A model generated the notes under the pieces. That model worked only from the letters and a program-made list of their open reading frames with translations. It searched no databases and was not told the origin of the DNA. Position numbers and translations under genes: made by a program. From Xestospongia bergquistia (lineage: Eukaryota > Porifera > Demospongiae > Haplosclerida > Petrosiidae), in NCBI GenBank assembly GCA_963965975.1, contig OZ014416.1, positions 5,270,001 through 5,334,000 on the forward strand: a stretch of 64,000 nucleotides of DNA. Direction: 5' to 3'. Below are positions 39,501 to 48,400 of the stretch, one piece after another. Position 1 is the first letter of the stretch. Each line of letters begins with the position of its first letter.

Positions 39501-40648
39501 TACATACATCTTATATACTTACATAATCAGGAGCAGCACCTGTATTTTCTAAGAGTTGTACTATTGTGTTATGATCATTGATATAAGCTACAGTATGAAA
39601 TTCTTTTTGTACTTGAAAATAATTCTATTTAATGAACAAAGACATTTTAATATATGCAATAAAATCCAATTACATATCTATATGTACACAATACAAGCTA
39701 TTACTTTATATTGACATGTATATATCATTAATTAAGTATCACACAATATAGTGGATTTCATTCAATTAAATTCTAAGACAACATTAAAAATACTACATAT
39801 AATGATCTTGTATGTTATTAATTGTGGATACTAGTTCAGTAACTTAAACAAATAGAATAATAATTAATAAATTGTGTAACTGTTGTATTTTCAATCAATG
39901 TTTAGCGTGGAAAAAAGAAATTAATACTCATTAGATCTACATAATTATTTTGAATCAATTGTTAGGTTAGTAAATGCAAATAATAACACTAGGTTAATGG
40001 CAAGTTAATAGCATCTTACCACATGATGACATTGTTTGAAGTTTGCTCCTTTCTGAAAGAACCGTTTTACTTTTTGTAAATATCCCAATTTAGTAGAGAT
40101 AAAAAGTTCTCTGTCCTATATAACAGAAAACTAAATAATTACATTTTAAAATAGTAAATCATACACAATTAAATGTTTTTGTGAGACTATATATCATTTG
40201 GTGAAAGTTATGAAAAAGCTGTGTAGTTTGTTCCCATGTACTCTTTCCTATCATAATAGAACCATTACAAACACTCCACATAATATTGTGCTAGTATGTA
40301 AAAGAACAAGAGGATGAATTATTCAACTGTTTAGCTAGTTTCCAGTTCTCCATTACATTAATACTTTATAACATTCTTGAAGAACTTACTAGATGTAAGA
40401 TAATCAATAATGGTAAGTAACTGCAAAAATAAACCTATGACGGAACTTTAACAGTTATTTGACAATGTAGTGTAATAGATTGAATGTGACAGACATTTTC
40501 CTGTGTCTATCTCTACATATTCAGTGCTACCATACATAATAATACACGTAATATTTTCATATTTACAGTAACACATGTAGTATACTGTAATATTTATTAA
40601 TAAACTTACAATTCTCTTTTGCTTTCTCTCTGAAAGTTTAACTGCCAT
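1..40648 (-). CDS. Giant ankyrin-repeat protein gene, 49 exons seen, 3' end outside window
   Basis: Reading the minus strand, a start codon at 40648 opens a 13-codon exon, followed by 48 exons that each translate to one ankyrin repeat (TALHLA..GH..IV.LLL..NADPN pattern). All have AG acceptors and GT donors, and all are phase 0-0, so any subset joins in frame. The exons total about 1600 codons without a stop. There is no signal peptide, so the protein is probably a cytosolic binding scaffold; ankyrin stacks bind proteins through the hairpin tips and helix faces. Transcription order is four divergent lead repeats, then blocks of [ankyrin x n, WGH-type, DD-type]. Introns are about 140-2400 bp and nearly as similar between copies as the exons, so the expansion is recent. 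The end of the gene and any C-terminal domain lie left of position 1. The locus could be more than one transcription unit, because no transcript evidence is available here. Confidence 0.82.
397..3724 (-). CDS. Ankyrin exon block U1 (5 exons, continues left)
   Basis: The WGH type is 3632-3724 and the DD type is 3395-3493 (ending NLHHPMK). Ankyrin exons are 1574-1672 (contains LLFKSNAVPN, with the conserved Asp of NADPN changed to Val), 983-1081 (EQKTALHLASEKGHRD, ending ICNK) and 397-495 (EQNTALHLASEKGHRD, ending ICDW). The module repeat is still running at position 1, so more exons lie to the left. Confidence 0.78.
2025..2213 (+). CDS. Putative 62-codon ORF in ankyrin-gene intron, copy 1
   Basis: The ORF starts MITNFIKKKIASNFTKLVKQ, is lysine-rich and ends LMKLRGN. 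It lacks a two-codon Leu-Glu segment present in copies 2-4. It lies on the strand opposite the host gene, in the intron between the DD exon (3395) and the ankyrin exon (1574). A preceding out-of-frame ATG four bases upstream and a poor start context argue against efficient translation. I recognise no domain. Confidence 0.25.
   Translation: MITNFIKKKIASNFTKLVKQKYDIYEKSAGHYLVQAFSSFIKKVNKLLKIPSTFKLMKLRGN
3988..9064 (-). CDS. Ankyrin exon block U2 (8 exons)
   Basis: The WGH type is 8972-9064 and the DD type is 8735-8833. Six ankyrin exons follow, the most of any block: 6958-7056 (KQKTALYLALEKGHHD), 6372-6470 (EQNTALHLASEKGHRD), 5783-5884 (EQKKALHIASAKGHRD, ending ICGNW), 5195-5296, 4598-4699 (ELKTALHLASEKGHHDIIQ) and 3988-4086 (YKKTALRLASENGHCD). 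No stop occurs in any of them. Confidence 0.78.
7405..7590 (+). CDS. Putative ORF in ankyrin-gene intron, copy 2
   Basis: This copy encodes 61 codons. It keeps the Leu-Glu pair but has a private 9-bp in-frame deletion removing Ser-Asn-Phe after KKKIA. It ends LMKLRGD. No function is recognised. Confidence 0.25.
   Translation: MITNFIKKKIATKLVKQKYDIYEKSAGHYLVLEQAFSSFMKKVNKLLKIPSTFKLMKLRGD
9326..13840 (-). CDS. Ankyrin exon block U3 (7 exons)
   Basis: The WGH type is 13748-13840 and the DD type is 13511-13609 (ending NLHHPKK or NVHHPKK class). Ankyrin exons are 11725-11823, 11137-11238, 10534-10635 (YKK-like start NKK, ending ICDSW), 9936-10037 and 9326-9424 (YKKTALRLASENGHCD). The mix of 99- and 102-bp exons comes from a single-codon indel next to the donor. 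Confidence 0.78.
12172..12366 (+). CDS. Putative ORF in ankyrin-gene intron, copy 3
   Basis: This is the full-length 64-codon version, translating identically to the copy at 16336. It contains the hydrophobic-aromatic stretch YLVLEQAFSSFMKKVNKLL, which could form a helix. Nothing more can be said about its role. Confidence 0.25.
   Translation: MITNFIKKKIASNFTKLVKQKYDIYEKSAGHYLVLEQAFSSFMKKVNKLLKIPSTFKLMKLRGD
14115..18004 (-). CDS. Ankyrin exon block U4 (6 exons)
   Basis: The WGH type is 17912-18004 and the DD type is 17675-17773. Ankyrin exons are 15886-15987 (LASEEGHRD, 102 bp), 15300-15398 and 14714-14812 (both ending ICNK) and 14115-14213 (HKKTALHLASEDGHCD). The block lies 4164 bp from U5 by WGH-to-WGH spacing with U3 and carries four modules. 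Confidence 0.78.
16336..16530 (+). CDS. Putative ORF in ankyrin-gene intron, copy 4
   Basis: The 64 codons match copy 3 at the protein level. The flanking intron is also nearly identical, so this pair adds little evidence for coding constraint. Confidence 0.25.
   Translation: MITNFIKKKIASNFTKLVKQKYDIYEKSAGHYLVLEQAFSSFMKKVNKLLKIPSTFKLMKLRGD
18281..21617 (-). CDS. Ankyrin exon block U5 (5 exons)
   Basis: The WGH type is 21525-21617 (31 residues, with KILGARD in place of the longer form) and the DD type is 21288-21386. Ankyrin exons are 19471-19569 (KQKTALHLALEKGHHD), 18880-18978 (EQNTALHLASEKGHRD, ending ICNK) and 18281-18379 (HKKTALHLASENGHCD, ending ICDR). The last has donor GTCAGG instead of the GTCAGT seen elsewhere, which could weaken its splicing. 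With three modules this is the shortest complete block. Confidence 0.78.
19918..20106 (+). CDS. Putative ORF in ankyrin-gene intron, copy 5
   Basis: The 62 codons share the two-codon deletion and the Met-to-Ile change (SSFIKKV) with copy 1 at 2025. They differ from copy 1 at the last codon (Asp against Asn). The ORF block is absent from the equivalent introns of U6 and U7. Confidence 0.25.
   Translation: MITNFIKKKIASNFTKLVKQKYDIYEKSAGHYLVQAFSSFIKKVNKLLKIPSTFKLMKLRGD
21881..25834 (-). CDS. Ankyrin exon block U6 (7 exons)
   Basis: The WGH type is 25733-25834 (34 residues, WGHVPLHIAYWYGNHNIVKI onward) and the DD type is 25494-25592. Five ankyrin exons follow: 24297-24398 (NKKTALCLASENGH, ending ICGSW), 23699-23800, 23089-23187, 22491-22592 and 21881-21979. 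Exons 23699 and 22491 both read NSNVDPN, with Ala to Val in the NADPN loop. Exons 23089 and 21881 are both YKK type. The alternation comes from a 1208-bp dimer duplication. The WGH exon keeps the full KIL(CSF)GARD length that blocks U1-U5 have lost. Confidence 0.78.
24441..25440. other. Rearranged intron between blocks U6 DD exon and its ankyrin array
   Basis: This is the counterpart of the 1.7-kb intron segment holding the small ORF in U1-U5, but most of it is missing. Two copies of a roughly 70-bp piece (TAAAGTATACCACAGATAT onward) lie at about 24452 and 24781 on either side of a long TA repeat. No exon is visible. Confidence 0.6.
24530..24636. repeat. (TA)n microsatellite
   Basis: About 100 bp of TA dinucleotides with a few TATACA and TGTGTA interruptions. 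It sits where homology to blocks U1-U5 breaks off. Confidence 0.95.
25835..28486 (-). other. Intron of ankyrin gene between FQQ and WGH exons, ankyrin exon apparently lost
   Basis: The intron contains the TTGATCTATATCTTG.TTACTAGAC sequence (about 26532) that follows an ankyrin exon in other blocks and after exon 5, but here no exon follows it. The stretch is paralogous to 32478-35103. Minus-strand ORFs of 72-99 codons here and at 33137 are cysteine- and isoleucine-rich and look like chance reading of intron sequence. Confidence 0.5.
28487..32477 (-). CDS. Ankyrin exon block U7 (5 exons)
   Basis: In transcription order the exons are: WGH type 32376-32477 (34 residues, WGHVPLHIAYWYRHHNIVKI onward); DD type 32137-32235 (DDLLVTSAENGNIENV onward, donor GTTAGT); ankyrin 31108-31209 (EQKTALHLASEKGHC, ending ICDNW); ankyrin 30505-30606 (LATEKGHCDIIQ, ending ICDNR); and FQQ type 28487-28585. 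All are open and phase 0-0. The DD-to-ankyrin intron here lacks the small plus-strand ORF found in blocks U1-U5 and carries a G19 run. Confidence 0.78.
31734..31752 (+). repeat. G19 homopolymer
   Basis: A run of 19 G follows AAGTT and precedes CTGACC. The homologous positions at about 2276 and 20169 have only 7 G, so the run has expanded in block U7. It could form a G-quadruplex. Confidence 0.9.
32478..35103 (-). other. Paralogous intron of ankyrin gene, second copy
   Basis: Same content and order as 25835-28486 with scattered differences, including a shorter tract near 33083 where a run of A present in the other copy is deleted. No exon is visible. Confidence 0.5.
35104..35202 (-). CDS. Ankyrin gene exon 6 (FQQ type)
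   Basis: This 33-residue exon begins FQQTALHLASKRGHYDIVQ and ends NADPNICDN before GTCAGT. A copy at 28487-28585, 6617 bp away, looks identical. It is the first array-type repeat after the unique lead exons. Confidence 0.8.
37294..37360 (-). pseudogene. Dead ankyrin exon between exons 5 and 6
   Basis: The plus strand reads like a decayed form of the exon at 35104. The intron motif before it (CATGTAGTAATC) and CACTGGCCATGTC at the donor position are preserved, but the donor GTCAGT has become GCCAGT. The central TALHLA region is lost and the acceptor side is missing. Flanking sequence to about 37560 also matches the intron right of 28585 and 35202. It is the remains of a third copy of that module. 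Confidence 0.55.
38238..38336 (-). CDS. Ankyrin gene exon 5, canonical repeat
   Basis: This is a 99-bp exon of 33 residues, DLNTALHYASFCGYTETVD onward, with LLLKSNADPNIYNK at the end. It is a textbook ankyrin repeat with a GTCAGT donor, the same donor as all the array modules. Its 3' intron carries the CTAGTAGGAC-GATATAGATCAAT sequence also found after array exons, so it is an older relative of the array module. Confidence 0.8.
38749..38844 (-). CDS. Ankyrin gene exon 4
   Basis: The exon encodes 32 residues beginning TEIMFKAALNGRVDKVEEAI and finishing in a NANINAKQTD loop. The acceptor is TTATTAG and the donor is GTAAGC, phase 0-0. It resembles the DD-type exons further along (AENGDIENV against ALNGRVDKV), so it may represent the ancestral single-copy form. 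Confidence 0.72.
39523..39624 (-). CDS. Ankyrin gene exon 3, divergent repeat
   Basis: The exon encodes 34 residues beginning NYFQVQKEFHTVAYINDHNT. The TVAY..DHNTIVQLLENTGAAP part matches the ankyrin helix-loop-helix layout. The TALH motif is degenerate (EFHT). It ends at a GTAAGT donor in phase 0. Confidence 0.7.
40020..40115 (-). CDS. Ankyrin gene exon 2, divergent repeat
   Basis: The exon encodes 32 residues beginning DRELFISTKLGYLQKVKRF, a weak ankyrin repeat with the GYLQKVKRFFQKGAN core. It follows a TATAG acceptor, ends at GTAAGA and is phase 0-0. It is unique in the window, as expected for an N-terminal cap repeat. Confidence 0.72.
40610..40648 (-). CDS. Ankyrin gene exon 1 (start codon)
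   Basis: This exon reads MAVKLSERKQKRI and ends at a GTAAGT donor in phase 0. The start has G at -3 and G at +4, and an in-frame TAA lies a short way upstream, so this Met is the likely start. The peptide is short and basic, with no hydrophobic signal. Confidence 0.75.
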
Positions 40649-41180
40649 TGCCTGGAGAAGTTTGGTACTAATAATTTAATATCTAATAGGACATTAGATA
40701 TAAATGAGCATATATCAGTTTTGTACTATAGAACAAAATGTCTTATATACATTTCCTAATTATATTTTTTGACATGCGTGCCATTTCTAGGCTTTTCTTG
40801 TTACTTAATAAAACGCGGAGCGCGAGCTGTCTCTTAGAATCGGTCGTCAGCGAGCTGTTTCTTGTTAGGTTGGGTCCCTTACTTTGTATATTGCAGTTCT
40901 TATTTAGGGAAATCGAGGACGGGAATTCAAACTCCGTATAACCCAGTTTAATTGAAATTGGAAATAGGAATTGGAATGTCCGTCTGAGGCTTCCGTAGGA
41001 ATGTATGTGTTGCTAATTTTCAAATATTTGTAATTCTTGTCAGTATTTCCTTGTGAAGTTATTATTTTTTTTGACAAAAATAATGATTTGTAGGTAATCC
41101 ATACCAACTACAGAATCCAGCTGTGAATTGAGATAACCAGTACAACCATTCTAGAAAATTACTACTCACATATGGATCCT
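40649..41180. other. 5' flank of the ankyrin gene
   Basis: This should contain the promoter of the minus-strand gene. I see no TATA box I would defend. A short GC-rich patch (CGCGGAGCGCGAGC, about 40814) stands out from the AT-rich surroundings. The two ORFs of about 67 codons here show no recognisable protein. Confidence 0.4.
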
Positions 41181-42055
41181 CAACCTTTTAAAATAGCAAG
41201 CAAAAGACTATCCTTAAGAAACAATCTGTGATGAAATTAATCCCGAGAAAGAAGTTTGAAAAGACAGGAGAGAATCACGAACAATGTTTATGACTGAACT
41301 ATCTGCATTGATCACTACTTCACTTACACATGCTGTGGAAGTTGAAAAGTTTAAAAAAAGAAAGAAGATTCCAATTGGCTTATCTCTCTACCAATTGCTG
41401 AATGTAGCTTTGTGCCACACAGAGGAGCCTTTAAGGATGTTCTCTGTTTGTTATATGGATGGAAATCTGATATTCTTAACAAATTTATCTACAATAAACA
41501 ATTTGCAGTTAATCATGCATCGAGTTGCTCTTTTTTTGGAGAGGCCATTTTATCTGGCACAATGAGGTCAGGAACATCGCGACCAACCAACTAAGTGACA
41601 TATATCACAACATTCGAATTGAGCCTCAGCTACAATCAATGGTGAATCTTTGGCCTTGAAGGGTTGCAGACAAGTGGAGCCTCGATGAGACATAAAAGCT
41701 CAAAGATTTCTGTGAATAATGGACAAATTGCATTTTTTGATATAAGAATATTTAATCATTTCACACAAACCTATCAAAGACTTCCCACTGAAACCAATAA
41801 CAGAAGAAATGAATAGGACAATGGGAGAGCCAATAATCTTAGAGTAGGAAATAGAACATGATTGTTTCATGTCACTTGTTTTCACATATCCAGGTGGTAG
41901 AGGACAGTCATTAAAGTTTATGTACAAACTAGTGGCTATATATGATTGTTCTTAAAGATGACAATTAAGACATACAGTCAAACTATAGTCTGGCTAAGAT
42001 GTTGCATAAGTTTTTTCTCTGCTCTAATCAAACATGTAGTGCTTCCATGAATTAT
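41180..42055 (+). pseudogene. Decayed C-terminal part of a reverse-transcriptase-type mobile-element ORF
   Basis: Successive frames on the plus strand give ELSALITTSLTHAVEVEK, then NWLISLPIAECSFVPHRGAF, KDVLCLLYGWKSD, HNIRIEPQLQS, AFFDIRIFNHF (about 41730), EIEHDCFMSLVFTYPGG (about 41840) and IVWLRCCISFFSALI (about 41985). From memory of the family, this order of motifs (LHKGAF..ALCLRYGW, a Cys-Cys-His-Cys segment, HN.IRD, F(F)D.RVFNP, E.EHG.F.PLVFS..GG, SWLRCRLSF) is typical of the C-terminal region of RT-bearing elements abundant in sponges and cnidarians. Here several frameshifts and stops separate the pieces and the first cysteines are replaced (YNK), so it is dead. The RT domain itself is not visible upstream. 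The family assignment is from pattern memory only. Confidence 0.62.
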
Positions 42056-43245
42056 AATCTACCTTCAGATGTCCAGCACATCCAGAGAACAGCAAAGTCT
42101 CAAGTGCCCTTTGTGAGGGCAGAATGGGCACTCATTGATAATCATTACTTGTAAACACTTTTTTTCAGATTCTGTATCACAAATTATCGCTCATCATGTG
42201 TCTCCTATCATCACTGATCATGTCATGAATCATATTGTAAATTTATTATGAATATGATCTTGTGGGCGCGAATGCGTCGGTAAGCTTATGAATCTTAAAA
42301 TAAGGTAAACAAAGGGTTAAATACTACACGCCCACACATTTTCTTTGCCATAAATACTAATATCGAAAAAATTAGAGTAATTCTGGGTGGCATAATGAAG
42401 AACTTGCTGTGATTGGTGAGAGCCATTGTCGTCTGCTTTTTCTACTTTTTACATTATATTTTCAATTTTTTAACGACGTTAGCCATAAACTAAAGGTACG
42501 TTCAGATATAGAGTTTAGGGAAGAGTTTCTATTGTTTTCTTTGTTAATTTACCATCTACCTAAGACGAAAGAAAGTTGCCCATGTCGGCTACGTAGACGT
42601 AACTATTTGTAATTTAAATTAAATTATCAAACTTATTTTATGATATATTGACATACGCTTCCCTTTACTGTAGAAACGTCAGGCGATACAAGAATAAGTA
42701 TAGGTCTGTCGTACTGCAGCTTAGTGAGACAGTCAAAATTATGGTGAGCCGTTAGTAACACATCTTGTTTGGTATAATATAGATCTATCAATAAATCTCT
42801 AGATGTAAAAACGTCAGGCGACACGATTGCCCGTTGTACGGAAGATTATAACGACAGTTAAGCCGTATTGCGTGCCATAACATAGAGCTGACAGAAGGAT
42901 GGAAGCTCAACACCTTAGGTACGTATTATAAAGCTAGAATGTCACAGTTCGATTTGTTACTGATAGTTTGCATACGGCGCCAATGCACTAGACAGCATAT
43001 AAGTTTCATAACCCCACCCCTAAATATTTCTAAAATGTAGGTTAATAACACACTCGTAGAATGATGTCACTAACGAAGCATAGTACACTTTAATAATTGA
43101 TCTCTAATTCACTAACCAGAATAAAACAAAAGCTCTCGAAAAGCAAACACATTTATGGCCCGCTCAAACAATTTAGAGTTTACAGTTTTATGGTTTAGGA
43201 GATATATAAGGATACAAATTATCATGGCAAGTGTAATTTACTTAC
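42056..43245. other. Intergenic, no convincing gene
   Basis: Two direct copies of AAACGTCAGGCGA at about 42672 and 42811 flank a minus-strand ORF (42633-42824) in which SPDV.T occurs twice. This looks like a small repeat rather than a protein. Otherwise nothing is recognised. Confidence 0.4.
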
Positions 43246-43904
43246 AGAAGCTGCAACTATATAGCATCCAGTGCTACGGCTAGTCTAGCGAGGCCAGACT
43301 CTTTGCTTAGAGGGGAAGGGTCTGGTCTACCAAGCATAGTACAGTTGTCAAAAAGGAATTTTATTAACTGTGTAATATTATATAACCGTGGTTTTTAATT
43401 ATTACGTGTTAATTAACCCCACAGCGATGACAATTTCATCATCATAGTAGCAAACTAGATAAACTACTCACTGCCTTAAGAGATTAATAATTTAACACTG
43501 AATATGATAGTGATAAGTTATGAAAAGATCTAAGAACAAAGAACGGGAAGTTTCAGGTCTAGAAGAAAGTATTCGTTTAACACGTAACGTTATTTGCTCA
43601 GCTACCTGTTGACCAAACAGTGGTTTCCCCAGGAATGCTGGGGAAGGAGACAACCGCACTATGCGAGGTAGAGCTGACCCTTCCTCTCTAAGCAAAGGAC
43701 CTCGCTAGACTGTGCTATGACTAGGTTAGATCCAGTCAGTAAACTAGAGACTGCCATCTCTACGTACCCAATAAATACTAAACCTTTAGGATTAAAGCTT
43801 GCAGCCTGAAGTTCAGGCTGTCTCACTGCATGGTAAATCCCATTGATAATGAGTGTCCATATTGTTGTGCATTGTAGACAACTTAAAAGCATAGCCCATT
43901 TCTC
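43246..43904 (-). pseudogene. Membrane-protein-like exon split by a MITE
   Basis: After a pyrimidine-rich acceptor (TTTTCTTTTCAGTAG, ending at 43905) the minus strand is open from 43904 to the MITE. It begins EKWAMLLSCLQCTTIWTLII and later reads GLVFIGYVEMAVSSLLTGSN, two hydrophobic segments of membrane-span length. On the other side of the MITE, 43270-43246 ends at a clean GTAAGT donor. The natural reading across the insertion site meets a TAG shortly before the donor, so the exon is probably nonfunctional. The family is not recognised; a multi-span membrane protein is possible. Confidence 0.45.
43279..43711. mobile_element. Non-autonomous DNA transposon (MITE), hAT-like target duplication
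   Basis: The ends are imperfect inverted repeats of about 60 bp: AGTCTAGCGAGG at the left (43282) and CCTCGCTAGACT at the right (43700), followed inward by CTTTGCTTAGAG.GGAAGGGTC in both. GTGCTACG (43271-43278) and GTGCTATG (43712-43719) flank it, matching at 7 of 8 bases. An 8-bp target duplication is typical of hAT elements. The interior holds no transposase. Confidence 0.75.
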
Positions 43905-45119
43905 CTACTGAAAAGAAAATGTCAATATTCTTTATATATTAGCTAAAGCTAGTAAGCAGTTTTGATGCAAAAAGAGTCAGAACAGCATATTCAAAGCAGT
44001 AAATGAAATCAAGCAAGATAGTTAAATATCTACATACGTATAGGTAGATACGTACAAGAGATAAAATATGCTAATCTCAAATTATTCCACTGAGCTAGTG
44101 TAGCAATTATGCACCTCTATTCTGCAGCCATCAGAGTAAAAATCATATATTACCTCAAACTTGGAGTAAACCTATGAATAAAAAGCTGCAGCATGAATAA
44201 AATAGTTTTAGTCATTGTTACACAAATTTTTGGTTGAATCAGCAACTTTGAAAATGTTGGGCTGATGAATTTGCCATTGATTGCCTACCAATGTATTTCT
44301 CAAAAGAGGAACTATATACTGACAAAACAATCCATGAATTTACCACTGGGAGGATTAGAAGGGGTGACTACATAAGAAGTACCTGTATGCTGCACATACA
44401 TGTATATAAGTATAACATAATATTATAATTTATATTTTTGTCTAACAACACAGTTAACAATAACAAACAGCACTTACATACTCTTAATCACAGACACTGT
44501 TTGATTCGGAACCTTTCTTGCCTTTGTCTTTGCAAAAGTATTCAGTATATGTTATATTATTCATCACATGATAGTATGATATATATAAATGAGTGTGACT
44601 TAAATGATCTAAAAATATAGTGGGTCTTCCTCATTTATTACATAACAATAGAAGTGAATATATTCATAATATTTGTAAATGGGCTGTTATTATCCTCACT
44701 ACAGAGGTGTCACAAATGCACCTGTCACACTTTAAACCTTCTTAATAGTAATACAGTTACCTAAGACAATATCAAGACTATCGTAGAATTAATGTCTTTG
44801 AGCACATGTCAGACTTAATTTTTGCTTAATAACGTCTATGATTAGAATATAAAATTACATAAAAATAAAATATAAGAATTATTTTAATCATTTGGCATAA
44901 ATGTATTACAGAACATACTAATTCAAAAAGAAGTGCTATTTGATACATCAATAGAGAATGTTCATAGCATCCATCCGTTGTATTTACTGTAAACTCAAAA
45001 AGTCATTCAGCAAAGAAAAATGAAAAGATGTGATTACTGAAGTCACATTACTGATTACTGATCACAGCTTCATTATTTGCGTATTCTTGTCATGTATATT
45101 ATTACTATATTACTAGAGA

Positions 45120-45439
45120 GACAAGACAATATAAGAAAATAAATAAAATAAGAGAGACAGAGAGAGATTTATTATGTATGGTCTTCATACTTTTAACATC
45201 ATGATCACACACAACAACCAAATGTACTAAAGATATTTTCTAGTAAAAAAGTACCACAAAGTTCTAAATTAATAACAATACAAGGTCTTGGTTAAAATAT
45301 GTCACTTCTAATGTACATTCCAACTAAAATACATACTACACTTCATAATTATATTTACTACTTTACTATAAGATTATAGTAATACCTCTTTAGATCTATA
45401 CCACTGAGCAACATCTTAGAGAGAGAGAGAGAGAAAGAG

Positions 45440-45471
<32 letters not shown>

Positions 45472-48400
45472 CAGAGACAGAGAGAAAGACAAAAATGTAA
45501 TAATTGAGTTAGTTGTTGTTATATTTATAAATCTATGCATGATCGTTCACACATGTCAACCTAGTAATTGTCAGTACATCATAATGTGATGTAAAGGTTT
45601 ATAAAAATCAATGCTATACCTCAGTACTCATTTACCCTACAGCTATGAGTGTGGTCGTGCATGGTTGAATTCAAATCCCACCTGCACCTATGTGACTTTA
45701 ATTTTGTTACTATGAATTTACAAAGAACTCATCTAAATTAAAATCCTGTTTGGTGTCAGGTCAGATCTAGCACCAACTTGGCAATAAAAAATAAGTTATA
45801 TTAAATTCATAGTAATAAAATTTTTTCACTTTGGGTGCTAAAGACCACACAGCAGAAGATATACTGGATATACCATAGATTTTTATTAAGATGGTTCTGT
45901 TTGCTAATATGTAAATATGGTCTATAAGATTTGTAACTAGTTAGTCTTTTTCTTCTTGACACTCATTTAATTATTTCCTATAAGTCATGTTCATGTGAGT
46001 TTGTATAATCCTCACAATCAACTCTCAATGGGTAAAGGCTATAGTGCTTGCTCTATCAGTCTGTTTGTCTGTTCATAAAAAAAGTTTTGTTCTGAAGTTA
46101 TAGTACTTTTAATTTCTTACCTGTCCTGAAAGGTCCTTGTATCCACACATATTCGACAGATATTAACATCATGTGATTATTTCCTTGTTCTTCATAATTT
46201 GACTGTGAACTTCAAGTGAATTTACTATACAAATATCCTTAAGGAAATGTTACAAACAAGAAGTTGTGGATAACCTATATTGCCAATTGTCATACTTGTT
46301 GTATAGTTGCCATTATAACTTGCATATTTTTATTTTCATAGATATTATCACATTCAGTTTGAAATAACCTTTGTTGCTTATTTTATTCAGCATATTTTCC
46401 TACAGTTGAAAGAATAGGAAAAATAATGACAGCTCTTTTTCTAAATTAAACTTGTTACTTTTAGTTCCAGTAATAAATACAGCAATAAAATATATACTAA
46501 AGCAATATATTCAGTATGTACCATATTGGAATCAACAAGTTTTTCTTCTTTCTGTTTAAATCTCTATTTTCTCTACATCTAGAGTATTGATAAATGATAG
46601 TAGTTCCTAAACAAAAAGATATACTTCATCATCTTCATCATACAACTAAGTATTAAACAATCGTAATTATGATGTGTTATCAGCTGATCACTGAATCACT
46701 ACAGTTGTTACAATGAAAATATTATGACTGACAACTAATAAATTTCTATAATGTACTATTTTCTAATGAACTGAAAGCAAGTACACCAGATGAAACTTAA
46801 GTAAAAAAGTAATTAATGATGTGACAGCATCCTCCTCTCCTACATTGATTAACAATATTCATAGTTGCAATCATTACTAATCAACAGCACTTCAAATGTG
46901 ACAAGATTACACAAATGGAATAGATTATGATAACTGAAATATAAATATGTTTCAGAATACATCTAGGTTTTCATATACATTGTAATGTTGAAGTCTACCT
47001 TTTTATGAAGCACTTGTTTCTATATGCAAGTGATCTAAATATTAGAAGGGATCTTTGCTGATACATGATTTCAATAGCTAAATCTGTCACTAACACTTAC
47101 AACTATGAATAGAAAGGTCATTACTTCAGTGCACTGTCTAAAGTGTATCCTTAGTCTTTTGTTGCTTAGCAGCAGATATTAAAAACCTGACTTCCAGTCT
47201 TGTTAAAATGTTTCTTAAAGGATGGTCTTGTCAGCACTAATAACTTTTGTTTTCGTTAAATGTCTGTCACATTTAATCATCACTGTATAAAGAGAAATCC
47301 TCTTCTGTGTAGCCTATATGTACAACAGAGCAGTATGACTCAATATCAACATTGTAGCACTGATATGTTTAATAAGTGAATTGATTAATGTTATGTTTGG
47401 TATCTAAGAGGTTTAAAAAATGTTTTAATTAGTTCTTACTATTTAAAAGACAATATATAAAAGAGAGAAAAGAGTAATACATAGTTCATAATAAAACAGT
47501 ACTACAAAAAAAATCTAAATTTATAACAGTACATGGTATTGGTTATATATAGTTTGTTATAGCCATCAAATAGAGAGAGAAAGAGAAGATAAACATCTGG
47601 TTAGCTGTTAAGCTAATGTTTATTATAGATCTATGTATGATTACTTAGACACATGACACATAGGCACTCATCATCCTAACATTTGCCAATATATTGTGAT
47701 GTGATGCTACGTTTCATAAAACAAAATCAATTGTATGTCTCAGTGTACATGAATCATCACATCCTATAGCTTTATGTTGTGATCCTGGTGGAATTTAGAA
47801 CCCATTTTGGTACCATATAAATGACTATAATTTCATTACTATGAATTAAAAGTAATAACTAGCCCAAACTTTAATAGCTAAAATAAAAAAAAATCAGTTG
47901 GATGCAAAGTACCCAATTGGTACAAAACAATGAGTTCTTTTTAAATTCATAGTGATAAAATGAAAATTTTTCACTTGGGTGCTAAAGACCACACAATATG
48001 AAGATACACTGGACATGTCATTGACTTATAATGAGATAAGTCTATTGACTATATATAATGTGGTCTATAAATTATACAATTATTTGTAGTTTTTTTTCAA
48101 TTTGATACTCATAACATTGTTTTTTACAAGTCATGTTCATGTCAATTTGTACACGTGTTCCATTAACAATAACAATTATTAATAGTTACAAGTTACTAAA
48201 TCTTTGTATTCACATGTATTTGACAAATAATAACAACTCTCATAATTATTTCCTTACTCTTTCTTGTCATTTGATTGTGTACTATTTTCTGTTGCAAATT
48301 TTTAAGTGATTAAATTTAACAAATAGCCTTAAAGAACTGTTACTACCAAAATAAATGTTCATGTCACATCCATAGTGTGTTAATAATTGTCATAACTGTA

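Noticed and set aside
43492-43695. 67-codon minus ORF
   Set aside because: Lies wholly within the MITE, which shows no transposase similarity.
45358-45540. Serine-leucine-rich minus ORF
   Set aside because: It is a translation of the GA microsatellite.
45640-45710. tRNA B-box-like sequence (GGTTGAATTCAAATCCCACC) suggesting a tRNA gene or SINE
   Set aside because: No stem pairs with the CCCACC side, no convincing A box lies upstream, and the paralogous position near 47790 does not keep it.
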